This document shows positions 1 to 5,783 of a stretch of DNA of 11,594 nucleotides, in pieces (position 1 is the first letter of the stretch; every line of letters starts with the position of its first letter). This DNA is from an uncultured Collinsella sp. (GTDB taxonomy: Bacteria; Actinomycetota; Coriobacteriia; Coriobacteriales; Coriobacteriaceae). The notes under the pieces are model-generated. The model did not search any database. It was not told where the DNA came from and saw only the letters and a list, made by a program, of their open reading frames with translations. The stretch is from positions 1 through 11,594 of the forward strand of contig CABRFW010000036.1 in assembly GCA_902470265.1 (NCBI GenBank). Direction: 5' to 3'. The translations under genes were made by a program, and so were the position numbers.

Positions 1-1
1 G

Positions 2-850
2 CTGGCAAAGGGCCTCTCCAAGGCTGCAAAGCTGGTCAACAAGGCTTCCGATCAGTTGGGCGAAGCGTCGGACAAGATCAGCGCCTTTAAGGACGAGCTT
101 GATAGCGCTCTGATCTCGGGTGACCTGGCCATGATTAAGACAATGATTGGCAGCGACCCCGATGCCCTCGCCGTGTCGCTTTCCGGCCCTGTCGCACTCG
201 ACCGTAAGCCGGTCTATCCAATCCGCAACTACGGTTCGGCCATGGCGCCGTTCTACACGATTCTGTCGCTATGGGTCGGCTCGATCGTACTGGCGGCCAT
301 GATGAAGGTCTCGGTTGACGATGAGCTTATCAACGAGCTCATCCCCGTGCGCCTGCACGAGATCTACCTGGGCCGCTACCTGTTCTTTGGCGGTCTGGCC
401 CTGCTGCAGGCAACGCTCGTGTGTGCGGGCGACATCCTGTTCTTTGGCATCCAGTGCGACGACCCGCTGCAGTTTGTGCTGGCGGGCTGGGTCGCGAGTC
501 TCGTGTTCTCCAATATCGTCTACACGCTTACGGTGTCGTTTGGCGATATCGGCAAGGCTTTGGCCGTTGTGCTGCTGGTCATGCAGGTCGGCGGTTCGGG
601 CGGTACGTTCCCCATCGAGATGACCGGCCCTGTGTTCCAGGCGATCTATCCGTTCCTGCCGTTCACCCACGGCATCAACGCCATGCATGCCGCCATGGCC
701 GGTGCGTACCACATGGAGTACTGGATTGAGCTAGGCATTCTGGCGAGCTATCTGATTCCGTCGCTGGCACTGGGCGTCGTCTTCCGCCGCCCGGTCATCA
801 AAGCCAACGACTGGATCATCGAAAAACTGGAGTCAACCAAATTGATTTAG
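2..850 (+). CDS. YhgE/Pip-family membrane protein, C-terminal part (5' truncated by window edge)
   Basis: The frame is open from the first complete codon at nt 2 to a TAG at 848-850, so only the last 282 residues are visible and the true start lies upstream. The visible part begins with a helical, Lys/Ala/Asp-rich stretch (residues 1-45) like the coiled-coil extracytoplasmic region of YhgE/Pip proteins. It then has the family-typical segment PVYPIRNYGSAMAPFYTILS and about five hydrophobic segments near residues 82-102, 124-148, 157-180, 184-206 and 243-263. This is the ABC-2-like C-terminal membrane domain. Relatives include the phage-infection protein Pip of lactococci and YhgE of bacilli; some are tied to type VII-like secretion, but a substrate cannot be read from sequence. 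An internal TTG at 56 is not the start, because coding sequence continues upstream. A terminator follows about 95 nt after the stop, so this gene ends its transcription unit. Family call is confident; function is not. Confidence 0.85.
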   Translation: MAKGLSKAAKLVNKASDQLGEASDKISAFKDELDSALISGDLAMIKTMIGSDPDALAVSLSGPVALDRKPVYPIRNYGSAMAPFYTILSLWVGSIVLAAMMKVSVDDELINELIPVRLHEIYLGRYLFFGGLALLQATLVCAGDILFFGIQCDDPLQFVLAGWVASLVFSNIVYTLTVSFGDIGKALAVVLLVMQVGGSGGTFPIEMTGPVFQAIYPFLPFTHGINAMHAAMAGAYHMEYWIELGILASYLIPSLALGVVFRRPVIKANDWIIEKLESTKLI

Positions 851-945
851 TTCAGCAACGTAAACGCCGTCGGAACATCGAGATCTTCCAACCCGATGCT
901 TTAGCGTAGTGAATTGCACGGGCTGCTTGGTTGTTGCTACAGTAG

Positions 946-984
946 CGGGGCGTGCCGGGGGTCCGGTGCGCCCCGTTTTTATTT
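946..984 (+). terminator. Intrinsic terminator after the YhgE-like gene
   Basis: A GC-rich stem pairs 946-952 (CGGGGCG) with 969-975 (CGCCCCG) and continues inward through two G-T pairs to about 12 bp, with a 6-nt loop. It is followed directly by TTTTT ATTT. It lies 95 nt after the YhgE-like stop and 68 nt before the next start, so it separates the two genes. Confidence 0.85.
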
Positions 985-1016
985 GACCATGAGGCGGCAC
1001 GCAGCCATACGCGTGC
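983..1016 (+). promoter_or_regulatory. Weak candidate promoter with small inverted repeat before the EamA gene
   Basis: TTGACC (983-988) matches the -35 consensus at five of six positions and overlaps the terminator tail. CATACG (1006-1011), 17 nt downstream, is a poor -10. A 6-bp inverted repeat, GCACGC (997-1002) and GCGTGC (1011-1016), covers the proposed -10 and might be an operator. Spacing is right but the -10 match is weak, so this is tentative. Confidence 0.25.
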
Positions 1017-1051
1017 GGACACCACGCCCAGATTGAGTGTGAGGATGTTCC

Positions 1052-2035
1052 ATGGCCCAATACGCTGCCAACGAAATCGAGAATATGCCCGATAGCCCTG
1101 TAGCCCGCGAAGACCTAGGTGCCGGCGGTGCCTCTCGCGGTGCCGGTGCGCGCTCGCCGCTGTTCTGGAAGGTCTTGCTGCTTTCGGTGGCGGTCATCTG
1201 GGGCTATTCCTTCACCACCATGAAGGATGCGCTCGATACCATTCCGGTGTTCGAGCTGCTCTACATTCGTTTTCTTCCGGCGTCGTTGGTCATGCTTGCC
1301 ATCTTCCACGAGCGCATTGTTGCCCATTTCAACGCTCGAAACCTGATTGTTGGACTTGGCATGGGCGCGCTCATGTGGGGTGCCTACGGTTTGCAGACGA
1401 TCGGCCTGGCACAGACCACGGCAGGCAAGAGTGCATTTTTGACGGGCACGTACTGCATCTTGGTTCCGTTTGCGAGCTACGTTCTAAGCGGCGAAAAGCT
1501 TACCCGTTACAACTTGGGCGCCGCGTTGCTGTGCCTGGCGGGTATTGGTCTGGTGGCGCTCGATAGCGTCGAGTTCAATGTCGGCGATGTCATCACACTG
1601 GGCGGTGCGGTCTTCTTTGCCATCCAGATGGCGGTGACCGCCAAGTATGGCCGCAAGATGGACATCAACGTCATCACGTTTTGGATGTTTGTGGGCAACG
1701 GCGTGCTGAGCCTGATCTCGTCGCTGCTATTCGAGACCCAAGCGCCGCTGTCCGTTTGGACGCCGAGCTTTATCAGTGTGATGGCGTTTCTCTCGGTGGG
1801 CTGCACATGTGTGGCTCTGCTCATCCAAAACGTCGGCCTGGCGCATGTCCCGGCCTCAACGGGCTCGCTGCTCCTTTCGATGGAGTCGCCTTCGGGTGTG
1901 CTGTTCTCGGTGCTGCTGATGGGGGAGGCGCTCACCTCGCGCCTGCTCGCCGGCTTCGCGCTCATCTTTCTTTCGATTATCTTGAGCGAGACGCATTTCG
2001 ATTTTTTGCGTCGAAAATCTCGCCCGCAATTGTAA
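1052..2035 (+). CDS. DMT-superfamily transporter with two EamA domains
   Basis: This is a 327-residue inner-membrane protein of the drug/metabolite transporter superfamily. The family carries varied small metabolites, often as exporters of amino acids or related compounds; the substrate here cannot be told. A hydrophilic N-terminal tail of about 38 residues precedes roughly ten transmembrane helices arranged as two EamA repeats (about residues 41-171 and 178-314). Family landmarks are VIWGYSFTTMKDAL (48-61) at the first helix, Gly/Ala-rich helix 4 (QTTAGKSAFLTGTY), and MESPSGVLFSVLLMGEALT (277-295) near the end. The ATG at 1052 is chosen because GTGAGGA ends 6 nt upstream (GAGGA 1041-1045) and terminators bracket the gene. 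It is apparently a single-gene unit. The length is slightly above the usual 290-310 because of the N-terminal tail. Confidence 0.9.
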   Translation: MAQYAANEIENMPDSPVAREDLGAGGASRGAGARSPLFWKVLLLSVAVIWGYSFTTMKDALDTIPVFELLYIRFLPASLVMLAIFHERIVAHFNARNLIVGLGMGALMWGAYGLQTIGLAQTTAGKSAFLTGTYCILVPFASYVLSGEKLTRYNLGAALLCLAGIGLVALDSVEFNVGDVITLGGAVFFAIQMAVTAKYGRKMDINVITFWMFVGNGVLSLISSLLFETQAPLSVWTPSFISVMAFLSVGCTCVALLIQNVGLAHVPASTGSLLLSMESPSGVLFSVLLMGEALTSRLLAGFALIFLSIILSETHFDFLRRKSRPQL

Positions 2036-2047
2036 ACAACTTGTTGC

Positions 2048-2073
2048 GCCGCCCTTCCAGGGCGGCATTTTTT
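2048..2073 (+). terminator. Intrinsic terminator after the EamA gene
   Basis: An 8-bp stem pairs GCCGCCCT (2048-2055) with AGGGCGGC (2059-2066) around a 3-nt loop. It is followed by A and a run of six T (2068-2073). It lies 13 nt after the EamA stop, the classical rho-independent form. Confidence 0.92.
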
Positions 2074-2099
2074 ATGTTATGCCCTTACAGTTGTGCCTT

Positions 2100-2121
2100 G
2101 CACTTTACGCTATCAAAGTGC
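2100..2121 (+). promoter_or_regulatory. Inverted repeat upstream of the M20 hydrolase gene (possible operator)
   Basis: GCACTTT (2100-2106) and AAAGTGC (2115-2121) are perfect 7-bp arms around an 8-nt spacer. They sit 32 nt before the chosen start of the M20 gene and after the preceding terminator, where a promoter should be. I see no strong -35/-10 pair. A repressor site is an inference from position and symmetry only. Confidence 0.35.
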
Positions 2122-2152
2122 GTGCTGCAAAAACGTTTACTGGAGGGCATCT

Positions 2153-3454
2153 ATGGCACCAGCTCTGTCCGATCTTCAACCGCAACCAGCGCCTCAGGCT
2201 ACCACAGCGGCGCAGACCGCTATCGGCGATGGCCTGGTCAAAGAAGCCCAGGCATTTGCCGGTGAGCTTGCCGCATGGCGCCACGATCTTCATCAGATGC
2301 CCGAGCTCGGTAACAATCTTCCGCAGACGTCTGCCTATATCCAGGCACGTCTGGACGAGATGGACATTCCCTATACCACGCTTGTCGACGGCTCCTGTGT
2401 TGTTGGCCTGATCGGTGCCGGTGCGGCCGCGGCTGCTCAGGGCAATGGTGCGTGTGCGGACGAGCAGGCCGGTACGGTTATCATGCTTCGCGGCGACATG
2501 GATGCCCTGCCCGTTGTCGAGGAATCGGGCGAGCCTTTCGCTTCCACCAACGGCTGCATGCACGCTTGTGGCCACGATATGCATGCGACGGCGCTGCTCG
2601 GCGCGGCCCGTTTGCTCAAGGCCCGCGAGGCCGAGCTTGTCGACGCCAATGCCACCGTCAAACTGCTGTTCCAGCCGGGTGAGGAGACCTTTGAGGGGGC
2701 ACGCGCTGCCATCGCCGACGGCTTGCTCGAGAACCCGCGTCCTCAGGCGGCTTTTGCCATGCACGTCAACAGCCAGTCGCCGCTCGGCCTAGTGCTCTAT
2801 GGGAGTCCGGCGCTCTCGGGCGTGTACGGTTTCCGCATCACGCTGCAGGGCAAGGGTGGCCACGGTTCCAGCCCCGAGATTTGCATCGACCCCATCACGG
2901 CCGGCGTGCATGTGCACCTGGCGCTTCAGGAGCTTATCTCCCGCGAGGTGCCGGCGGCCAAGGAGGTCGCGCTTACCGTGGGTAAGTTCGCTGGCGGCTT
3001 GGCGGCCAACGTTATCCCCGACACCTGCGTGCTCGAGGGGACGTTGCGCGGCTTCGATGTCGAGCTCATGGCTCACCTTAAGACCCGCATCGCGGAGGTC
3101 GTCAACGGCGTTGCCGCAACATATCGTACGCCGGCAACCATCGAGACGCTTTCGGACGTTCCGCCGCTCGTGCTCGACAGCGATATGACTCAGGCCTCGC
3201 TTGGCTACGTGGGCGCGGTGCTGCCCAAGGCTGCCTTCCTGCCGCTATTCCACGCCATGGCGAGCGAGGATTTCGCACTTATCTCGAGCGAGATTCCAAG
3301 TGCGTACTTTACGGTGGGCGCGGCCGTGACCGATACGGACGAGCATTTTGCCCAGCACCATCCCAAGGCGCGCTTTAACGATGCCGAGCTTCCTCTCGGC
3401 GCCGCGGCTTATGCCGCCGTCGCTCTCGGATACATTGCGGACCATAAGGAGTAA
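2153..3454 (+). CDS. M20 (M20D-type) metal-dependent amidohydrolase
   Basis: This 433-residue protein belongs to the M20D amidohydrolase/carboxypeptidase family (hippurate hydrolase, N-acyl amino acid or N-acetyl-diaminopimelate deacylases). These enzymes cleave an amide bond with a two-metal centre in the cytoplasm. Visible signatures are RHDLHQMPELG near residues 43-53, LRGDMDALP near 113-121, and MHACGHDMH (136-144). The expected metal ligands or catalytic residues are C139, H141, E177/E178 in QPGEE, H204 in AMHVNS, and H402 or H403 in QHHPKARF. MASEDF (369-374) is the usual C-terminal motif. The dimerization domain lies about 215-330. The ATG at 2153 is preferred over an in-frame ATG at 2093 because GGAGGG (2142-2147) sits 5 nt before it, and the extra N-terminal residues would overlap the inverted repeat. 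The next gene starts 3 nt after the stop, so the two are co-translated. The substrate is unknown. Confidence 0.9.
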   Translation: MAPALSDLQPQPAPQATTAAQTAIGDGLVKEAQAFAGELAAWRHDLHQMPELGNNLPQTSAYIQARLDEMDIPYTTLVDGSCVVGLIGAGAAAAAQGNGACADEQAGTVIMLRGDMDALPVVEESGEPFASTNGCMHACGHDMHATALLGAARLLKAREAELVDANATVKLLFQPGEETFEGARAAIADGLLENPRPQAAFAMHVNSQSPLGLVLYGSPALSGVYGFRITLQGKGGHGSSPEICIDPITAGVHVHLALQELISREVPAAKEVALTVGKFAGGLAANVIPDTCVLEGTLRGFDVELMAHLKTRIAEVVNGVAATYRTPATIETLSDVPPLVLDSDMTQASLGYVGAVLPKAAFLPLFHAMASEDFALISSEIPSAYFTVGAAVTDTDEHFAQHHPKARFNDAELPLGAAAYAAVALGYIADHKE

Positions 3455-3457
3455 TCC

Positions 3458-3907
3458 ATGTCCCAGCAACGTAAATTTTTCCCCGGTTGGCTCGTGGTGG
3501 CCTCCGGCTTTGTCATCATGGCCACGTGCTACACGATTTTCGTTAACTGCATGAGCCTGTTTCAGCCGCTCATCGTAAGCGACCTGGGCATCACACTTGC
3601 GCAGTACAACATCTCCAACGCCATCTCCACCGTGGTGAGCGTTATCGGCTCACTTGTCATTGGCCATGTCGCCGATAAGGTGAGTGGCCGCGTATTGGGC
3701 TCGCTCACCGTTATCGCTACCTCGGCGGTGCTTGCCGGCATGAGCTTTGTCGGTGAGCTGTGGCAGGTCTACGTGCTCTTTGCCGTCTCGGGCTCCTTTG
3801 CGAGCACCTGGATCGTGTGCTTGGCGTGCTCCGTGGTCATGCTCGTGTTCCTGCTGGTATCCGAGCCCATCGCCGCCAAGCTGCGCGCGAGCGTGGCGGG
3901 GGAGTAA
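3458..3907 (+). pseudogene. MFS transporter remnant with internal deletion
   Basis: The reading frame encodes 149 residues, whereas major facilitator transporters are about 400. The N-terminal part is normal: helix 1 (about 10-34), helix 2 ending in motif A GHVADKVSGR (69-78), helix 3 (about 80-98) and helix 4 (about 102-117). At about residues 116-119 (near nt 3806-3814) the sequence passes directly to one hydrophobic helix, WIVCLACSVVMLVFLLVSE, and a short basic C-terminal tail like the last helix and end of a full MFS protein. Helices 5 to 11 therefore appear lost by an in-frame deletion. The start is good: AAGGAG (3446-3451) lies 6 nt before ATG 3458, 3 nt behind the M20 stop, so it can still be translated. 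A five-helix product is unlikely to transport by the normal mechanism. The parent gene probably moved the substrate or product of the M20 enzyme. An alternative is an unusually short real protein, which I think less likely. Confidence 0.75.
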
Positions 3908-3941
3908 GCACGCTGCCGCGTTTGCCGGCTCACCCAACTCT

Positions 3942-4009
3942 GCCCGCGGCGGTCTTGGGAGCCGAATGGATGCTCGTACCATCATTCGGTTTCCAAGGTC
4001 GCCGCAGGC
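3942..4009. repeat. Large imperfect hairpin 1 of a three-hairpin cluster
   Basis: The arms 3946-3972 and 3980-4005 pair over about 26 positions, allowing four G-T pairs and one bulged G. Beyond a single mismatch the stem extends by GCC (3942-3944) with GGC (4007-4009). The apex is flanked by CCGAATG and CATTCGG-like sequence. It begins 35 nt after the MFS remnant stop. There is no T-run after it, so it is not a typical intrinsic terminator. Confidence 0.75.
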
Positions 4010-4017
4010 CAAAGGAC

Positions 4018-4079
4018 GATCCCTATTCCTCCGTCCCCAAGGAATCACGTGATCCGAAGGGGACGGAGGAAAAGGGATC
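4018..4079. repeat. Large hairpin 2 of the cluster, GGGGACGGAGG-type arms
   Basis: Arms of 21 nt (4018-4038 and 4059-4079) pair at 20 of 21 positions. The right arm contains GGGGACGGAGGAAAAGGGAT. The 20-nt interior is itself centred on the palindrome ATCACGTGAT (4044-4053) with the same axis, so the whole 62 nt is one dyad. It resembles REP-like palindromes seen dispersed in bacterial genomes; whether it is multicopy here needs a genome search. Confidence 0.85.
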
Positions 4080-4153
4080 ACAAACAGCGGCGGCGCGTCT
4101 GGCCGAACGAGTCCCCATACCCTCGTTCGGTCAGACGCGCCGCCGCTGTTTGT
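4080..4153. repeat. Large hairpin 3 of the cluster, near-perfect 32-bp stem before hisS
   Basis: Arms 4080-4111 and 4122-4153 pair at 31 of 32 positions, with a single G-T pair at 4102/4131, around a 10-nt loop (TCCCCATACC). The stem is very GC-rich, with GCGGCGGCGCGTCT in the left arm. It is followed by a T-rich stretch TGTATTTGTG, so it could stop transcription from the M20/MFS unit. It ends 10 nt before the hisS -10 box, so it may also affect hisS promoter access. Confidence 0.88.
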
Positions 4154-4163
4154 ATTTGTGCCG

Positions 4164-4169
4164 TATAAT
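4164..4169 (+). promoter_or_regulatory. Consensus -10 box of the hisS promoter
   Basis: TATAAT is perfect and lies 43 nt before the hisS ATG. A 17-nt spacer would put the -35 at 4141-4146, inside the right arm of hairpin 3, where the sequence (CGCCGC) does not match consensus. The promoter would therefore depend on the -10, or on an activator. No T-box or other leader element is seen in the short 5' region. Confidence 0.55.
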
Positions 4170-4211
4170 GACCGTTACCTATGACGCGATACAAAAGAAA
4201 GGTGTTTGCCC

Positions 4212-5525
4212 ATGCAGGCACAGAAGGCGGAGGGAACCCGCGACCTTATCGGCGCCGAGATGCGCGCCTGGCAAAAGATGCAGCAGATTGCGGCCGGCGT
4301 GTTCGAGCCGTTTGGTTTTAAACCCATCGAGACGCCCGCGATCGAGCAGGTGGACGTGTTTGTCCACGGTATCGGCCAGTCGACCGACGTCGTGCGCAAG
4401 GAAATGTTCCGCGTGTTCAGCGGTGCCAACCTGGAGCGCGTCTTTACCGAGGGCACCGACACCAAACTCAAGCCCAAGCAGCGCCTGGCGCTTCGCCCCG
4501 AGGGCACGGCCGGCGTGGTGCGCGCTGTCGTCGAGAACAATCTGGTGCCCCAGGGCTCCACGCCGTTTAAGGCGTACTACGCCGAGGCCATGTTCCGCGG
4601 CGAGCGTCCCCAGAAGGGCCGCCTGCGCCAGTTCCATCAGGTGGGTATCGAGTGGCTCGGCGCTCCCGATCCGGCTGCCGACGCCGAGTGCATCATCATG
4701 CTCATGGAGTTCTACAAGCGCCTGGGCTTCGACCTTTCCAAGCTCCGTCTGCTCATCAACTCGATGGGTGACGCCCAGTGCCGTCCGGCTTACCGCGAGC
4801 AGGTCAAGCAGTTTATCCTCGATCACGCCGACGAGATGTGCGACGAGTGCCGCGAGCGCGCCGAGCTCAACCCGCTGCGTGCCTTCGACTGCAAGAACGA
4901 CCATTGCCGCGAGATCATGGCCGACGCCCCGCTGATGGGCGACAACCTGTGCGACGAGTGCCGCGAGCACTACGAGCAGGTCAAGCGCTATCTGGATGCC
5001 GCCGGCATCGAATATGTCGAGGACCCCACCTTGGTGCGTGGCCTGGACTACTACACCCGTACCGTCTTTGAGGTCGAGGCTCCCGGCGCCGGCGTCGGCT
5101 CCATCGGTGGCGGCGGTCGTTATGACGGCTTGGTCGAGCTCGAGGGTGGCAAGCCCACGGCAGGCGTCGGCTTTGCCGTCGGTTTTGAGCGCGCCCTGCT
5201 GGCCCTGCAGGCCTTTGGCAGTGATTTGGGTGCCGATGAGGCCCCTTGCGTCTATGTCGCCAACGCCGGCAAGGAGCTGCGCCAGAACGTCTTTGCCATT
5301 ACGCAGGAGCTTCGCGCCGCAGGCATCGTGACCGAGGCCGACTATCAGGGCCGTTCGCTCAAGGCCCAGTTTAAGCAGGCCGATAAGGTAGGCGCTAAGC
5401 TCATCCTAGTCCTGGGCGGCGACGAGCTTGCCGCCGGCAAGGTCAAGGTGCGCGACATGCAGAGCCATGACGAGGTTCTCGTCGATCTGGCCAACGTCGT
5501 CGAGGCGGTTCGCGAGCGTCTGTAG
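4212..5525 (+). CDS. hisS: Histidyl-tRNA synthetase (class IIa)
   Basis: This 437-residue enzyme charges tRNA-His with histidine using ATP in the cytoplasm. Family landmarks in order are EGTRDLIGAEM at the N-terminus, LRPEGTAGVVRAV, motif 2 FRGERPQKGRLRQFHQ (128-143), the histidine-specific LVRGLDYYTRTVFE (274-287), a GGGGRYDGL glycine loop, motif 3 GVGFAVGFERAL, and the C-terminal anticodon-binding domain from about residue 345 (YVANAGKELRQ onward). An insertion carries three cysteine pairs: C210/C213, C227/C232 and C247/C250. ATG 4212 is chosen over the in-frame TTG at 4206 because GAAAGG (4197-4202) is better spaced and the N-terminus then matches the family. The length is slightly above the usual 420. 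It appears monocistronic: 258 nt and a separate promoter lie between it and ppc. Confidence 0.97.
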   Translation: MQAQKAEGTRDLIGAEMRAWQKMQQIAAGVFEPFGFKPIETPAIEQVDVFVHGIGQSTDVVRKEMFRVFSGANLERVFTEGTDTKLKPKQRLALRPEGTAGVVRAVVENNLVPQGSTPFKAYYAEAMFRGERPQKGRLRQFHQVGIEWLGAPDPAADAECIIMLMEFYKRLGFDLSKLRLLINSMGDAQCRPAYREQVKQFILDHADEMCDECRERAELNPLRAFDCKNDHCREIMADAPLMGDNLCDECREHYEQVKRYLDAAGIEYVEDPTLVRGLDYYTRTVFEVEAPGAGVGSIGGGGRYDGLVELEGGKPTAGVGFAVGFERALLALQAFGSDLGADEAPCVYVANAGKELRQNVFAITQELRAAGIVTEADYQGRSLKAQFKQADKVGAKLILVLGGDELAAGKVKVRDMQSHDEVLVDLANVVEAVRERL

Positions 5526-5585
5526 CGCATGATTTTTGAGCTGCGGACCCGCTAACATGTCCCGCTCGCGACGAGCTATTGTTAC

Positions 5586-5617
5586 GGGGGTGTTTCGCAT
5601 TTATGCGGAATGCCCTC
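5586..5617 (+). repeat. Imperfect hairpin downstream of hisS
   Basis: Arms 5586-5600 and 5603-5617 can pair along their length with four G-T pairs around CGCAT TT ATGCG; the innermost pairs would open to form the loop. It is 61 nt after the hisS stop. There is no T-run, so intrinsic termination is doubtful. It may protect or end the hisS transcript. Confidence 0.4.
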
Positions 5618-5679
5618 GCTTGCATATGCCGCCCACCGAGAAATACGACCATTTGGGGCAAAAACCCTTGCAATGCAGA

Positions 5680-5723
5680 AAATACTTTTGTGTGGTAAAG
5701 CGCAATCAGTGTCGAAAGTATTT
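5680..5723 (+). promoter_or_regulatory. Dyad overlapping the ppc promoter (possible operator)
   Basis: AAATACTTT (5680-5688) and AAAGTATTT (5715-5723) are perfect 9-bp inverted arms 26 nt apart, extendable inward by a T-G and a G-C pair. The right arm lies between the proposed -35 and -10 of the ppc promoter, and the left arm lies about 50-60 nt before the likely transcription start. This is the arrangement of paired half-sites for a regulator. No regulator family is assigned. Confidence 0.4.
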
Positions 5724-5739
5724 CTCAAGCGCCTATAAT
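5711..5739 (+). promoter_or_regulatory. ppc promoter
   Basis: A perfect TATAAT lies at 5734-5739, 44 nt before the chosen GTG start. With a 17-nt spacer the -35 is GTCGAA (5711-5716), a poor match, which suggests dependence on an activator or on the -10. The dyad right arm falls in the spacer. Confidence 0.55.
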
Positions 5740-5783
5740 GAATACCGCATGTTACGTGCATAGAAGGAGGAATGGGAGGAAAC

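Noticed and set aside
3942..4153. CRISPR array
   Set aside because: The three units are inverted repeats of different sequence, not direct repeats with regular spacers.
4156..4211. T-box or other amino-acid-responsive leader for hisS
   Set aside because: Only about 40 nt lie between the -10 box and the ATG, and no T-box sequence or antiterminator pair is visible. The hairpins lie upstream of the likely start of transcription.
3760..4935. Long plus-strand open frame of about 391 codons spanning the MFS remnant, the hairpins and half of hisS
   Set aside because: It overlaps hisS in another frame, is Arg/Ser-rich as expected from a shifted GC-rich gene, and crosses the hairpin cluster. It is a shadow.
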